64,000 bases of DNA. It comes from Pseudomonas sp. Its GTDB lineage: Bacteria; Pseudomonadota; Gammaproteobacteria; Pseudomonadales; Pseudomonadaceae. Made by a program: the position numbers and the translations under genes. Below, piece by piece: positions 42,358-52,322 of this stretch. Below the pieces are notes generated by a model. The model was not told the origin of the DNA and ran no database searches. It saw nothing but the letters and a program-made list of their open reading frames with translations. Location of the stretch: the NCBI GenBank assembly GCA_007713455.1, contig VMRT01000006.1:62001-126000 (forward strand). Direction: 5' to 3'. The first letter of the stretch is position 1; every line of letters starts with the position of its first letter.

Positions 42358-43506
42358 ATGAGCAGCACCTTCTTCATACCCGCAGTAAACATGATGGGCG
42401 CCGGAAGCCTTGATGAAGCGATGGTCGCCATCGCTAACTACGGCTTTCGCAAAGCGCTGATCGTCACCGATGTCGGACTGGCACGAGCAGGCGTCGCCGA
42501 AAAGGTCGCCGCGCTGCTGGCTGCCGCGGATATCCAATCGGTCGTATTCGACGGCGCACAACCGAACCCAACCGTCGGCAACGTCGAGAAGGGCCTGGCC
42601 CAGCTGCGCGACAGCGCCTGCGATTTCATCATTTCCCTCGGTGGCGGCTCGCCCCATGACTGCGCCAAGGGCATCGCCCTGTGCGCCACCAACGGCGGGA
42701 ATATCGCCGACTACGAAGGCGTCGACCGCTCGGCCAAACCACAACTGCCGCTGGTGGCGATCAACACCACCGCCGGCACCGCCAGCGAGATGACTCGCTT
42801 CTGCATCATCACCGACGAAGCCCGCCACGTGAAAATGGCCATCGTCGACCGCAATGTCACGCCGCTGCTGTCGGTGAACGACCCGGCATTGATGGTCGCC
42901 ATGCCCAAGGGGCTGACCGCCGCGACCGGCATGGACGCCCTCACCCACGCGATTGAAGCCTATGTCTCGACCGACGCCACGCCGATCACCGATGCCTGCG
43001 CGCTCAAGGCCATCGAACTGATCTCGGCAAACCTGCGTACCGCCGTCGAGAACGGCAGCGACATGCCCGCCCGCGAAGCCATGGCCTATGCACAGTTTCT
43101 CGCCGGGATGGCGTTCAACAACGCCTCGCTGGGCTACGTCCACGCCATGGCTCACCAGCTCGGCGGCTTCTACGATCTGCCGCACGGCGTCTGCAACGCC
43201 GTACTGCTGCCTCACGTGGAGAGCTACAACGCCAGCGTCTGCCCCGAACGCCTGCGCGACGTTGCAACCGCGATGGGCGTGGAGACCCGCGGACTTGACG
43301 CCGCGCAGGGTGCCGAAGCCGCACTCGTGGCAATCCGTACCCTGTCGCAGGCAATCGGCATTCCGGGCGGCCTGGCCGAGCTTGGCGCCAAGGCCGATGA
43401 CATCCCGACGCTGGCCGCCAACGCCATGAACGATGCCTGCGGCCTGACCAACCCGCGCCGCGCCACGCAAGAGGAAATCGAAGCGATCTTCCATAGCGCC
43501 CTCTGA
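42358..43506 (+). CDS. Iron-containing (group III) alcohol dehydrogenase
   Basis: NAD(P)-dependent alcohol dehydrogenase of the Fe-ADH family, 382 residues. The nucleotide-binding region [15 protein letters not shown], the signatures [12 protein letters not shown] and [13 protein letters not shown], and the metal-ligand histidines in [16 protein letters not shown] are all visible. It resembles the ErcA/YiaY/AdhB-type enzymes. Together with the following aldehyde dehydrogenase it could oxidise ethanol or a related alcohol through acetaldehyde to acetate. In P. aeruginosa the regulator gene eatR lies between mpl and the aldehyde dehydrogenase; here this gene occupies that place. ATG 42358 is chosen by family fit. 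Confidence 0.88.
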   Translation: MSSTFFIPAVNMMGAGSLDEAMVAIANYGFRKALIVTDVGLARAGVAEKVAALLAAADIQSVVFDGAQPNPTVGNVEKGLAQLRDSACDFIISLGGGSPHDCAKGIALCATNGGNIADYEGVDRSAKPQLPLVAINTTAGTASEMTRFCIITDEARHVKMAIVDRNVTPLLSVNDPALMVAMPKGLTAATGMDALTHAIEAYVSTDATPITDACALKAIELISANLRTAVENGSDMPAREAMAYAQFLAGMAFNNASLGYVHAMAHQLGGFYDLPHGVCNAVLLPHVESYNASVCPERLRDVATAMGVETRGLDAAQGAEAALVAIRTLSQAIGIPGGLAELGAKADDIPTLAANAMNDACGLTNPRRATQEEIEAIFHSAL

Positions 43507-43512
43507 CCCCCT

Positions 43513-43537
43513 GGGCCGGGGGCTTCTGCCCCGGCCC
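43513..43537 (+). terminator. Strong GC hairpin after the alcohol dehydrogenase
   Basis: GGGCCGGGG/CCCCGGCCC with a 7-nt loop, 7 bp after the stop codon. No T-run follows, so it may attenuate or stabilise the 3' end rather than act as a standard intrinsic terminator. Confidence 0.5.
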
Positions 43538-43659
43538 GACCGCGCGGCAGCGCTCGCTCTGCCGCCACGAAAGCGCCCCTGGCCACCGCGACAGCATTCA
43601 AGTCGTGATCTACGCTTTATGCAGCGAATCTCCATCCAAGAACAAACCGGAGCCCCCCC

Positions 43660-45180
43660 ATGATCTACGCCCCTCCCGGCACCGACGGTGCCCTCGTTAC
43701 CCTCAAGACCCGCTACGGCAACTTCATCAATGGCGAGTTCGTCGAACCCGTCAACGGGCAGTATTTCACCAACCTGTCTCCGGTTAACGGACAGCCGATT
43801 GCCGAGTTTCCGCGCTCCGACGCCGCCGACATCGAGAAGGCGCTGGACGCCGCCCATGCCGCTGCCGATGCCTGGGGCAAGACCAGCGTGCAGGCGCGCT
43901 CGCTGATCCTGTTGCAGATCGCCGACCGTATCGAGCAGAACCTGGAGATGCTCGCCGTCACTGAAACCTGGGACAACGGCAAGGCGGTGCGGGAAACGCT
44001 GAACGCCGATATCCCGCTGGCGGCTGACCACTTCCGTTACTTCGCCGGCTGCATCCGCGCCCAGGAGGGCACCGCAGCCGAGATCGACGAGCACACCGCG
44101 GCCTATCACTTCCATGAGCCGCTGGGCGTGGTCGGGCAGATCATCCCGTGGAACTTCCCGATTCTGATGGCCGCCTGGAAACTCGCCCCGGCACTGGCGG
44201 CAGGCAACTGCGTGGTCCTGAAACCGGCCGAGCAGACCCCTCTAGGCATCGCAGTGCTGATGGAAGTCATCGGCGACTTGCTGCCCCCGGGCGTGCTCAA
44301 CGTCGTGCAGGGCTACGGTCGTGAAGCCGGCGAGGCCCTGGCCTCGAGCAAGCGCATCGCCAAGATCGCTTTCACCGGCTCCACCCCGGTGGGCTCGCAC
44401 ATCATGAAGCGCGCCGCGGAAAGCATCATCCCGAGCACCGTAGAGCTGGGCGGCAAGAGCCCGAACATCTACTTCGAAGACATCATGCAGGCCGAACCGA
44501 CCTTCATCGAGAAGGCCGCCGAAGGCCTGGTGCTGGGCTTCTTCAACCAGGGCGAGGTGTGCACCTGCCCGTCGCGCGCGCTGGTGCAGGAATCCATCTA
44601 CGCACCGTTCATGGAAGCGGTGATGAAGAAGGTCGCGCAGATCAAGCGCGGCGACCCGCTGGACACCGAGACCATGGTCGGCGCCCAGGCCAGCCAGCAG
44701 CAGTTCGACAAGATCATGTCCTACCTGGAGATCGCCAAGGGCGAAGGCGCGGAGGTGCTCACTGGCGGCGCAGCGGAGAAGCTCGAAGGCTCTCTCGCCA
44801 CCGGCTATTACATCCAGCCGACCCTGCTCAAGGGCACCAACCAGATGCGTGTGTTCCAGGAAGAGATCTTCGGCCCGGTGATCGGCGTCACCACCTTCAA
44901 GGATGAAGCCGAAGCCCTGGCTATCGCCAACGACACCGAGTACGGCCTCGGCGCTGGCGTATGGACCCGCGACATCAACCGCGCCTACCGCATGGGCCGG
45001 GCGATCAAGGCGGGCCGTGTCTGGACCAACTGCTACCACCTCTATCCGGCGCATGCCGCGTTCGGTGGCTACAAGAAGTCCGGCGTCGGTCGCGAAACCC
45101 ACAAGATGATCCTCGACAGCTACCAGCAGACCAAGAACCTGCTGATCAGCTACGACATCAACCCGCTGGGCTTCTTCTGA
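43660..45180 (+). CDS. exaC: NAD+-dependent aldehyde dehydrogenase, ExaC/acetaldehyde dehydrogenase type
   Basis: 506-residue ALDH that closely resembles P. aeruginosa ExaC (PA1984) and its relative PA4022. Catalytic Cys lies in [12 protein letters not shown] and catalytic Glu in VELGGKSPN; the WNFP and GSTPVG cofactor motifs are intact, as is the C-terminal [13 protein letters not shown]. In the ethanolamine pathway it would oxidise acetaldehyde released by EutBC to acetate. It is 153 bp downstream of the Fe-ADH gene. The exaC symbol reflects protein similarity; by position it corresponds to PA4022. Confidence 0.85.
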   Translation: MIYAPPGTDGALVTLKTRYGNFINGEFVEPVNGQYFTNLSPVNGQPIAEFPRSDAADIEKALDAAHAAADAWGKTSVQARSLILLQIADRIEQNLEMLAVTETWDNGKAVRETLNADIPLAADHFRYFAGCIRAQEGTAAEIDEHTAAYHFHEPLGVVGQIIPWNFPILMAAWKLAPALAAGNCVVLKPAEQTPLGIAVLMEVIGDLLPPGVLNVVQGYGREAGEALASSKRIAKIAFTGSTPVGSHIMKRAAESIIPSTVELGGKSPNIYFEDIMQAEPTFIEKAAEGLVLGFFNQGEVCTCPSRALVQESIYAPFMEAVMKKVAQIKRGDPLDTETMVGAQASQQQFDKIMSYLEIAKGEGAEVLTGGAAEKLEGSLATGYYIQPTLLKGTNQMRVFQEEIFGPVIGVTTFKDEAEALAIANDTEYGLGAGVWTRDINRAYRMGRAIKAGRVWTNCYHLYPAHAAFGGYKKSGVGRETHKMILDSYQQTKNLLISYDINPLGFF

Positions 45181-45323
45181 TAGATCAGCGCGGGTGGCAC
45201 ACGCCGCCCGCGCCTTGAACAAGACACCTGCCGGGCTCCGCCGTGGTGCTGCGGAGCACGCAAAAGGTGCGTTCCTGCCGAACTTGGCTGACAAAACACC
45301 GCAAATATCGCATTTCCGGCGTG

Positions 45324-45340
45324 GGGCATGACGCTTGCTA
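45324..45340 (+). promoter_or_regulatory. Sigma-54 (-24/-12) promoter of the ethanolamine permease-eutBC genes
   Basis: GGGCATGACGCTTGCT carries GG (45325-45326) and GC (45337-45338) exactly 10 nt apart and the TTGC -12 element, close to consensus TGGCAYG-N4-TTGCW. The predicted start near 45350 lies 28 nt before the permease ATG. In P. aeruginosa this operon depends on RpoN and the activator EatR. Confidence 0.7.
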
Positions 45341-45377
45341 GGGAGAGACCTGCCAACCTATCCAAGAGGATTTCCCC

Positions 45378-46826
45378 ATGGCCCTCGAACACAGCCGTTC
45401 AACGCCACCGCACCATGCAATCGATTTCGAAACCGTTGGCAGTATCTATTTCCAGGAACGCGAACTGAAGAAAGGCGCCGCCGGCTGGGTGCTGCTGGTC
45501 GGTCTCGGCGTCGCCTACGTGATCTCCGGCGACTATGCCGGCTGGAACTTCGGGCTCGCCCAGGGCGGTTGGGGTGGCTTGTTCATCGCCACGTTGCTGA
45601 TGGCGACCATGTACCTGTGCATGTGCTTCTCGCTGGCCGAGCTGTCATCGATGGTACCCACGGCTGGTGGCGGCTACGGCTTCGCACGCACCGCGTTCGG
45701 CCCACTGGGTGGCTTTCTTACCGGCACGGCGATCCTCATCGAGTACGCCATCGCGCCGGCGGCCATCGCCGTGTTCATCGGCGCCTATTGCGAATCGCTG
45801 TTCGGCATCGGCGGCTGGCTGATCTATCTCGCCTTCTACATCATCTTTATCGGCATCCATATCTTCGGCGTCGGCGAGGCGCTGAAACTGATGTTCATCA
45901 TCACCGCCGTCGCCGCCCTGGCGCTGGCCGTGTTCATCGTCGCGATGGTGCCGCACTTCTCGGTGGACAAGCTGCTCGATATCGCACCGACCACCGCTGC
46001 CGGTGCCAGCAACTTCTTGCCCTACGGCTACGTCGGCATCTGGGCGGCGATTCCCTATGCCATCTGGTTCTTCCTCGCTGTGGAAGGTGTACCGCTGGCC
46101 GCCGAGGAAACCAAGAATCCGCAGCGCGACATGCCGCGTGGATTGATCGGCGCCATGCTGATTCTGGTCGCCTTTGCTGGCCTGATCTTGCTGGTCGGCC
46201 CGGGCGGAGCCGGCTCCAGCACGCTGGTGGCGTCCGGCAATCCGCTGGTGGAAGCGCTGACCACCGCCTACGGTTCGTCCACCTGGATGAGCGGCTTCGT
46301 CAATCTGGTCGGCCTGGCCGGGCTGATCGCCAGCTTCTTCTCGATCATTTATGCCTATTCGCGGCAGATCTTCGCGCTGTCACGGGCCGGCTATCTGCCG
46401 CGCAAGCTGTCGCTGACCAACAAGAACAAGGCGCCGGTGCTGGCCCTGGTGATCCCCGGAGTGATCGGTTTCCTGCTGTCGCTGACCGGCCAGGGCGACC
46501 TGCTGATCCTCGTCGCGGTGTTCGGCGCAACCATCTCCTACGTCTTGATGATGGCCTCACACATCGTGCTGCGCCTGCGCCGGCCGGATCTGCATCGCCC
46601 GTACAAGACGCCCGGTGGCATCGTCACCTCGGGCGTGGCGCTGGTGCTGGCCTGCATCGCGGTCATCGCGGGCTTCCTGGTCGACCCGCGGGTGGTGATC
46701 GGCGCCGCGATCATCTACGGGATCTTCATCGCCTACTTTGCGATCTACAGTCGACATCATCTGGTGGCCGGCACGCCGGAAGAGGAGTTCGCGGCGATCG
46801 AGAAAGCCGAAGCTTCACTGCACTAA
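45378..46826 (+). CDS. eat: Ethanolamine permease, APC superfamily
   Basis: Inner-membrane amino acid/amine permease of 482 residues with about 12 hydrophobic segments. It begins with a soluble stretch ending in HHAIDFETVGSIYFQERELKKG-type sequence, then APC motifs including VPTAGGGYGFARTAFGPLGGF and an AAEETKNPQRDMPRG loop. Position ahead of eutBC supports ethanolamine import (PA4023 position). It sits 15 bp before eutB, under the sigma-54 promoter. Confidence 0.88.
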   Translation: MALEHSRSTPPHHAIDFETVGSIYFQERELKKGAAGWVLLVGLGVAYVISGDYAGWNFGLAQGGWGGLFIATLLMATMYLCMCFSLAELSSMVPTAGGGYGFARTAFGPLGGFLTGTAILIEYAIAPAAIAVFIGAYCESLFGIGGWLIYLAFYIIFIGIHIFGVGEALKLMFIITAVAALALAVFIVAMVPHFSVDKLLDIAPTTAAGASNFLPYGYVGIWAAIPYAIWFFLAVEGVPLAAEETKNPQRDMPRGLIGAMLILVAFAGLILLVGPGGAGSSTLVASGNPLVEALTTAYGSSTWMSGFVNLVGLAGLIASFFSIIYAYSRQIFALSRAGYLPRKLSLTNKNKAPVLALVIPGVIGFLLSLTGQGDLLILVAVFGATISYVLMMASHIVLRLRRPDLHRPYKTPGGIVTSGVALVLACIAVIAGFLVDPRVVIGAAIIYGIFIAYFAIYSRHHLVAGTPEEEFAAIEKAEASLH

Positions 46827-46841
46827 AGGAAGGAGGCTGAC

Positions 46842-48233
46842 ATGGCGTACTCGCACAGCGTGGGCGGCACCACCTGGCGCTTCGACGACCTGCGCGAGGT
46901 GATGGCCAAGGCCAGCCCGGCGCGCTCCGGCGACCTGCTCGCCGGGGTCGCGGCGGGCAGCGACGCCGAACGCGTGGCGGCGCAGATGTGCCTGGCCCAG
47001 GTGCCGCTCAAGCGTTTTCCCGAGGAAGCACTGATTCCCTACGAAAGCGATGAAGTGACCCGCCTGATCATCGACAGCCATGACGCCGCTGCCTTCGCCC
47101 CGGTCAGCCACCTGACCGTGGGCGATTTTCGCAACTGGCTGCTCGGCGAGGAGGCGGACGAGTCGTCACTAAAAGCTCTGGCACCGGGCCTGACGCCAGA
47201 GATGGTCGCGGCGGTATCGAAGATCATGCGCGTGCAGGACCTGATCCTGGTCGCGCAGAAGGTCCGCGTTGTCACCCGCTTTCGCAACAGCATCGGCCTG
47301 GCCGGACGCATGTCCACCCGGCTGCAGCCCAATCACCCGACCGACGACGGTGCGGGCATCGCTGCGAGCATCCTCGACGGCCTGCTCTACGGCAACGGCG
47401 ATGCGGTGATCGGCATCAACCCGGCCACCGACAGCACCGCCGGCATCTGCGAGCTGCTGAAGATGCTCGATGCGGTGATCGGCCGCTACGAGATTCCGAC
47501 CCAGGCCTGCATCCTCACCCACGTCACCACCTCCATCGAGGCGATCAATCGCGGCGCGCCGCTGGATCTGGTGTTCCAGTCCATCGCCGGCACCGAGGCG
47601 GCCAACGCCAGCTTCGGCATCAGCCTGGCGACGCTGCAGGAAGGCTACGAGGCCGGGCTGTCGCAGAAGCGCGGCACCCTCGGCGACAACCTCATGTACT
47701 TCGAGACCGGCCAGGGCAGCGCGCTGTCGGCCAACGCGCACCACGGCGTCGATCAGCAGACCTGCGAAGCCCGCGCCTACGCCGTCGCGCGCCGCTACAA
47801 ACCGCTGCTGGTGAACACCGTGGTCGGCTTTATCGGCCCGGAGTACCTCTACAACGGCAAGCAGATCATCCGCGCCGGGCTGGAGGACCACTTCTGCGGC
47901 AAGCTGCTCGGCGTGCCCATGGGTTGCGACATCTGCTACACCAACCACGCCGAAGCCGACCAGGACGACATGGACATGCTGCTGACCCTGCTCGGCACAG
48001 CGGGCATCAACTTCATCATGGGCATCCCGGGCTCGGACGACGTGATGCTCAACTACCAGACCACCTCCTTCCACGACGCGCTCTACGTGCGCCAGGTGCT
48101 GGGCCTCAGGCCCGCGCCAGAGTTCGAGGAGTGGCTGGCGAAGATGCAGATCCTCCGGCAGGACGGCAACCGCCTGCAGCTCGGCCGCGAGCTGCCCGAG
48201 CCGTTCCGCAGGGCGCTGGAGAAAATGGCATGA
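46842..48233 (+). CDS. eutB: Ethanolamine ammonia-lyase large subunit EutB
   Basis: Catalytic subunit of the adenosylcobalamin-dependent lyase that splits ethanolamine into acetaldehyde and ammonia; 463 residues, full length. It shows the TIM-barrel sequence PNHPTDDGAGIAASILDGL, GDAVIGINPATDS and the C-terminal MGIPGSDDVMLNYQTTSFHD. A strong ribosome-binding site (AAGGAAGGAGG) precedes ATG 46842. No microcompartment genes are nearby, so the pathway is the simple cytosolic type. Confidence 0.97.
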   Translation: MAYSHSVGGTTWRFDDLREVMAKASPARSGDLLAGVAAGSDAERVAAQMCLAQVPLKRFPEEALIPYESDEVTRLIIDSHDAAAFAPVSHLTVGDFRNWLLGEEADESSLKALAPGLTPEMVAAVSKIMRVQDLILVAQKVRVVTRFRNSIGLAGRMSTRLQPNHPTDDGAGIAASILDGLLYGNGDAVIGINPATDSTAGICELLKMLDAVIGRYEIPTQACILTHVTTSIEAINRGAPLDLVFQSIAGTEAANASFGISLATLQEGYEAGLSQKRGTLGDNLMYFETGQGSALSANAHHGVDQQTCEARAYAVARRYKPLLVNTVVGFIGPEYLYNGKQIIRAGLEDHFCGKLLGVPMGCDICYTNHAEADQDDMDMLLTLLGTAGINFIMGIPGSDDVMLNYQTTSFHDALYVRQVLGLRPAPEFEEWLAKMQILRQDGNRLQLGRELPEPFRRALEKMA

Positions 48234-48318
48234 AGCCGCTCTTTCTACCTCGGCCATGCTCAGGTGGAAAACGCTGCGCTCTTCTTCACGCGTCTGACCG
48301 TCACGCTCCGAGGTAGCC

Positions 48319-49113
48319 ATGCCCGATCGATCCCCCGCAATAGAGAATCCCTGGCAGCACCTGCGCCAGCTGACCCCGGCACGCATCGCCCTTGGCCGGG
48401 CTGGTGTCAGCCTGCCCACCGACGCGCAGCTGGATTTCCAGTTCGCCCACGCCCAGGCGCGCGATGCCGTGCATCTGCCGCTGGATTGCGAAGCGCTGGC
48501 TGGCGAACTGGAGAAACATGAACTTGGCTGCCTGCACCTGCGCAGCGCCGCTTCAGACCGACAGATCTATCTGCAGCGTCCCGACCTCGGCCGGCGGCTC
48601 GACGACGCCAGCGCCGCTACGCTCGAGGAGCACGCTGGCGAGGGATGCGACCTGGCTCTGGTAATCGCCGACGGTCTCTCGGCCCTGGCCGTGCAGCGCC
48701 ATGCGGCGCCGATGGCCTTGAAGATTGCCGAACAAGCTCGCGCCGAAGGCTGGGCGCTCGGGCCAATCACCCTGGTCGAACAGGGCCGCGTCGCGATTGC
48801 CGACGAAATCGGCCAGCGGCTGAAGGCGCGCATGGTGGTCATTCTGCTCGGCGAACGCCCAGGGCTCAGTTCGCCGGACAGCCTGGGCCTGTACTTCACC
48901 TGGGCGCCGCAGGTCGGCCGGCACGATGCGCAACGCAACTGCATTTCCAACATTCGCCCCGAGGGTCTGAGCTACAACCTCGCCGCGCACCGCCTGCTCT
49001 ATCTGATGCGCGAAGCCAGCCGCCGGCAGCTCTCCGGCGTACAGCTCAAGGACGAAGCGGAAGTACCGGCGCTCGAAGGCGAACCTCGCGCCGGCAACTT
49101 TCTGCTCGGCTGA
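48319..49113 (+). CDS. eutC: Ethanolamine ammonia-lyase small subunit EutC
   Basis: Small subunit that helps bind the B12 cofactor; 264 residues. Motifs [30 protein letters not shown] and [17 protein letters not shown] fit the family. It lies 85 bp downstream of eutB and ends 6 bp from the convergent phoD stop. Confidence 0.95.
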   Translation: MPDRSPAIENPWQHLRQLTPARIALGRAGVSLPTDAQLDFQFAHAQARDAVHLPLDCEALAGELEKHELGCLHLRSAASDRQIYLQRPDLGRRLDDASAATLEEHAGEGCDLALVIADGLSALAVQRHAAPMALKIAEQARAEGWALGPITLVEQGRVAIADEIGQRLKARMVVILLGERPGLSSPDSLGLYFTWAPQVGRHDAQRNCISNIRPEGLSYNLAAHRLLYLMREASRRQLSGVQLKDEAEVPALEGEPRAGNFLLG

Positions 49114-49119
49114 GCCGGC

Positions 49120-50673
49120 TCAGGCCGGCTGCCAGGGCTCAAGCGTCTGGCTGTAGACCACCGTGCCGTCGATGTCGCGCAGGCTCACGCCCAGCGCACC
49201 GCTCTGCGCGTCGATCTCCACCTCGCCGAAGAACTGGAAGCCCGCCCGCGGCGAGCTGTTCGCCGTCGGCGGCGCCTTCTGGAACACCACTTCCGGGCCG
49301 AAGGTGCCGTCCAGCGGATTCGGCCCGAAGCTGCCGGCGTTCAAGGGACCTGCGACAAACTCCCAGAACGGTTCGAAACGCTGATAGGCGGCGCGATTAG
49401 GGTGATAGTGGTGCGCCGCGCAGTAGTGCACATCCGCGGTCAGCCAGACGGTGTTGCACACCCGCGCGCGCTGGATGAAGGTCAGCAGGTCGGCGATCTC
49501 CAGCTCGCGGCCCAACGCCTCGCCGTCGTTGCCATTGGCGATCGCCTCCCAGCGCGGACCGTCCGGTACGTGCAGGCCAATGGGCATGTCGGCGGCGATC
49601 ACTTTCCAGGTCGCGCGCGAGGCTCGCAGCTCGCGCTTGAGCCAGCGCAGCTGCTCGCGGCCGAGAAACGCCGTGTCGGCGCCCTGCTCCGCCTGCAGGT
49701 TGTGGGTGTTGGGCCCGCGATAGCTGCGCATGTCCAGCACGAACACATCCAGCAGCGGCCCGTAGCTGACCTTGCGGTAGATGCGCCCGAGCCTGTCGCC
49801 GCGGGCCATGCGCATCGGTGCGTATTCCAGGTAGGCCTGGCGCGCACGGCGGACCAGAGTGTCGATGTCGCGCACCTGCTGGTAGCGGTCGTCCAGCTCC
49901 TTGCTCGGCGACCAGTTGTTGGTCACCTCGTGATCGTCCCACTGCCAGATTTGCGGTACCTCGGCGTTGAAGGCTCGCAGGTTCTCGTCCAGCAGGTTGT
50001 AGCGGTAGTTGCCGCGAAACTCGTGCAGCGTCTCGGCAACCTTGCTCTTCTCCACGGTGACCAGGTTGCGCCAGACGCTGCCGTCCTCGGCGGTCACTTC
50101 GGCGGGAATCGGCCCGTCGGCATAGATCACGTCGCCGCTGTGCAGGAAGAAGTCCGGCCGCCGGATGCGCATGCTTTCGTAGATGCGCATGCCGCCGAAG
50201 TCCGGGTTGATGCCATAGCCCTGGCCGCAGGTATCGCCACCCCAGACGAAACGGATATTGCGCGGGCGCGTCGGTGCGTTGCGCAGGTGGCCGAACCAGG
50301 GCTCGCTGAGCACGCCGCTGCGGGCGTCCTCGAAGCGCGCGCGGTAGAAGATCGACTGATCCGCCGGCAGCCCACGCAGATCGACGCGGGCGGTGAAGTC
50401 CTGACCGGCATCGGTGATGGAAGACAACATGCGCCGCGGATTGCCGAAACGGCTGCGTGTATCCCACTCGACGATCAACCGGCCAGGGCGGTCGCAGCGG
50501 CTCCAGATCAGCGCGCGGCCGTCCGTGACGTCGCCGGACTGCACGCCGTCGAGCATCTGCGGGCGCTCGCGCGGCGCGGCGATGATGGCGGGCGCAATGC
50601 CCAGGGCCGGCAGGGCGATGCCGGCGCCGATGCCCTGCAGCAGTTGGCGGCGTTTCTGATCCGGTGCGGTCAT
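49120..50673 (-). CDS. phoD: PhoD-like alkaline phosphatase/phosphodiesterase, Tat-exported
   Basis: 517-residue metallophosphoesterase. The N-terminus KRRQLLQGIGAGIALPALG is a twin-arginine-type signal, followed by a PhoD N-terminal Ig-like domain and the catalytic domain with metal-binding segments WGGDTCGQ, FLHSGDVIYAD, WDDHEVTNNW and VWLTADVHY. The family releases phosphate from esters in the periplasm, using Fe and Ca. ATG 50673 is set by AAGGAG 7 nt upstream; the upstream frame to 50985 runs opposite mtfA. A Pho-box-like element lies 50 bp upstream. Confidence 0.9.
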   Translation of the reverse strand: MTAPDQKRRQLLQGIGAGIALPALGIAPAIIAAPRERPQMLDGVQSGDVTDGRALIWSRCDRPGRLIVEWDTRSRFGNPRRMLSSITDAGQDFTARVDLRGLPADQSIFYRARFEDARSGVLSEPWFGHLRNAPTRPRNIRFVWGGDTCGQGYGINPDFGGMRIYESMRIRRPDFFLHSGDVIYADGPIPAEVTAEDGSVWRNLVTVEKSKVAETLHEFRGNYRYNLLDENLRAFNAEVPQIWQWDDHEVTNNWSPSKELDDRYQQVRDIDTLVRRARQAYLEYAPMRMARGDRLGRIYRKVSYGPLLDVFVLDMRSYRGPNTHNLQAEQGADTAFLGREQLRWLKRELRASRATWKVIAADMPIGLHVPDGPRWEAIANGNDGEALGRELEIADLLTFIQRARVCNTVWLTADVHYCAAHHYHPNRAAYQRFEPFWEFVAGPLNAGSFGPNPLDGTFGPEVVFQKAPPTANSSPRAGFQFFGEVEIDAQSGALGVSLRDIDGTVVYSQTLEPWQPA

Positions 50674-50722
50674 CTCGGGGTCTCCTTGCGAGTGAGTGGT
50701 TCTCCTGATGTAGCCGCCCCGC

Positions 50723-50740
50723 TTGACAGTCCCGTGACGC
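50723..50740 (-). promoter_or_regulatory. Candidate Pho box upstream of phoD
   Basis: Minus-strand GCGTCACgggaCTGTCAA contains two half-sites at the 11-bp periodicity of the Pho box (consensus CTGTCAT-N4-CTGTCAT), matching 4 and 6 of 7 positions. It is followed 10 nt later by a weak -10-like TACATC. Confidence 0.45.
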
Positions 50741-50821
50741 ACCGACCGACGGCACTTCACTGCTTGTCGCATCCCGCAGCCACGCTTAATGTGGGCGCCC
50801 ACTTCGCTGGAGCCTCCGCCC

Positions 50822-51634
50822 ATGTGGTCCTTCCGCGCCTGGCAGCGCAAACGCATCCTTGCCCGCAATCCGGTCGCGCCTGAGCTGTGGCAGCAGGTGC
50901 TCGACAGCCTGCCGATACTCGATGGCTTGAGCGGGGACGAGTTGAGCCGTCTGCGTGAGCGCGCCGTGCTGTTTCTGCACGACAAGCGCCTGACGCCGCT
51001 GGCAGGGGTCGAACTACAAGCCGAGGATCGCCTGCGCCTGGCGCTGCAGGCGCAATTGCCGCTGCTGCACCTGGCCGATCTTGGCTGGTATCGCGGCTTT
51101 CACGAGATCGTGATCTACCCCGACGACTTCCTCAGCCCGCAGAAGCATCGCGACGCCGCCGGCGTCGAGCATGAATGGGACGCCGAGCACAGCGGCGAAG
51201 CCTGGTTGCAGGGCCCGGTGATCCTGGCCTGGCCTGGCGTGCAGCAGAGTGGCGGCTGGGAGGCCTACAACCTGGTGATCCACGAGCTGGCGCATAAGCT
51301 GGACATGCTCAACGGCGACGCCAACGGCCTGCCGCCGCTGCACCGGCAGATGCGCATCGACGCCTGGGCCAGCGCCATGCAGCGCGCCTACGACCAGCTC
51401 GACCGCATGCTCGACGCCAACCAGGATGCCGAGACGCCGATCGACCCCTACGCCGCCGAGAACCCGGCAGAGTTCTTCGCCGTTACCAGCGAGTACTTCT
51501 TCAGCGCACCGGACGTGCTGCATCGGGCTTTTCCCGAGGTCTACGCGCAGCTGGCGGACTTCTATCGGCAGGACCCGCTGGCGCGCTTGCAACGCCTGCA
51601 GGCCGAACATCCCGATTACCGGGAACCTGCGTAG
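50822..51634 (+). CDS. mtfA: MtfA-like zinc-dependent peptidase
   Basis: 270-residue cytosolic protein of the MtfA (DUF980) family, with zinc site HELAH in [10 protein letters not shown] and the conserved [15 protein letters not shown] segment supplying the third ligand. E. coli MtfA modulates the repressor Mlc; in pseudomonads the role is unknown. ATG 50822 ([13 protein letters not shown]) is preferred over the in-frame ATG 50789 by family length and a GGAG 9 nt upstream. Order mtfA-ppa fits PA4030-PA4031. Confidence 0.88.
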   Translation: MWSFRAWQRKRILARNPVAPELWQQVLDSLPILDGLSGDELSRLRERAVLFLHDKRLTPLAGVELQAEDRLRLALQAQLPLLHLADLGWYRGFHEIVIYPDDFLSPQKHRDAAGVEHEWDAEHSGEAWLQGPVILAWPGVQQSGGWEAYNLVIHELAHKLDMLNGDANGLPPLHRQMRIDAWASAMQRAYDQLDRMLDANQDAETPIDPYAAENPAEFFAVTSEYFFSAPDVLHRAFPEVYAQLADFYRQDPLARLQRLQAEHPDYREPA

Positions 51635-51660
51635 GCCGGGCGCGTCGAAGCCGGCGTGCA

Positions 51661-51685
51661 TTGCACGCGACATTGCGCCTATAAT
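51661..51685 (+). promoter_or_regulatory. Promoter of ppa
   Basis: A perfect TATAAT at 51680-51685 lies about 55 nt before the ppa start. The nearby TTGCAC at 51661 is spaced only 13 bp away, so the -35 element is uncertain. Confidence 0.5.
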
Positions 51686-51740
51686 CGCGCCCACTTTTTC
51701 CGCCCCCAGGCCGCGCTGGCCGATCAGGAGCCCATCGTTC

Positions 51741-52268
51741 ATGAGCTACAGCAAAGTCCCGGCTGGCAAAGACCTGCCGAACGACATCTACGTCGCCATC
51801 GAGATCCCGGCCAACCACGCGCCGATCAAGTACGAAATCGATCACGACACCGACTGCCTGTTCGTCGACCGCTTCATGGCCACCCCGATGTTCTATCCGG
51901 CCAACTACGGCTTCATTCCGCACACCCTGGCCGATGACGGTGACCCCCTCGACGTGCTGGTCGTGACCCCCTATCCGGTTGCCCCGGGTTCGGTCATCCG
52001 CTGCCGTCCGGTCGGCGTACTGAACATGACCGACGAAGCCGGCGGCGACGCCAAGCTGATCGCCGTTCCGCACGACAAGCTGACCCAGCTGTACGTGGAC
52101 GTGAAGGAATACACCGATCTGCCGCCGCTGCTGATCGAGCAGATCAAGCACTTCTTCGAGAACTACAAGGATCTCGAGAAGGGCAAGTGGGTCAAGGTCG
52201 AAGGCTGGGAAGGCGCCGACGCCGCCCGCGCCGCCATCATCAAAGCTGCCGAGGCTTACCAGAAGTAA
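51741..52268 (+). CDS. ppa: Inorganic pyrophosphatase
   Basis: Family I soluble pyrophosphatase, 175 residues. Active-site segments are intact ([35 protein letters not shown] with the catalytic Asp residues, [16 protein letters not shown]). It pulls biosynthetic reactions by hydrolysing PPi. ATG 51741 has AGGAG about 10 nt upstream. It ends before an intrinsic terminator. Confidence 0.97.
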   Translation: MSYSKVPAGKDLPNDIYVAIEIPANHAPIKYEIDHDTDCLFVDRFMATPMFYPANYGFIPHTLADDGDPLDVLVVTPYPVAPGSVIRCRPVGVLNMTDEAGGDAKLIAVPHDKLTQLYVDVKEYTDLPPLLIEQIKHFFENYKDLEKGKWVKVEGWEGADAARAAIIKAAEAYQK

Positions 52269-52284
52269 GTCGAAGCACTGAAGA

Positions 52285-52311
52285 AAAGCCGGCCACAAGC
52301 CGGCTTTTTTA
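52285..52311. terminator. Intrinsic terminator between ppa and the GGDEF gene
   Basis: AAGCCGGC/GCCGGCTT with a 5-nt loop and T6 on the plus strand; the minus-strand tail is also T-rich (TTTTCTT), so it can serve both convergent genes. Confidence 0.85.
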
Positions 52312-52322
52312 TTGCCCGCGAT

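Noticed and set aside
43567..43600. Possible sigma-54 element before the aldehyde dehydrogenase (TGGCCACCGCGACAGC).
   Set aside because: The GG and GC dinucleotides are 11 nt apart rather than 10 and the TTGC element is missing.
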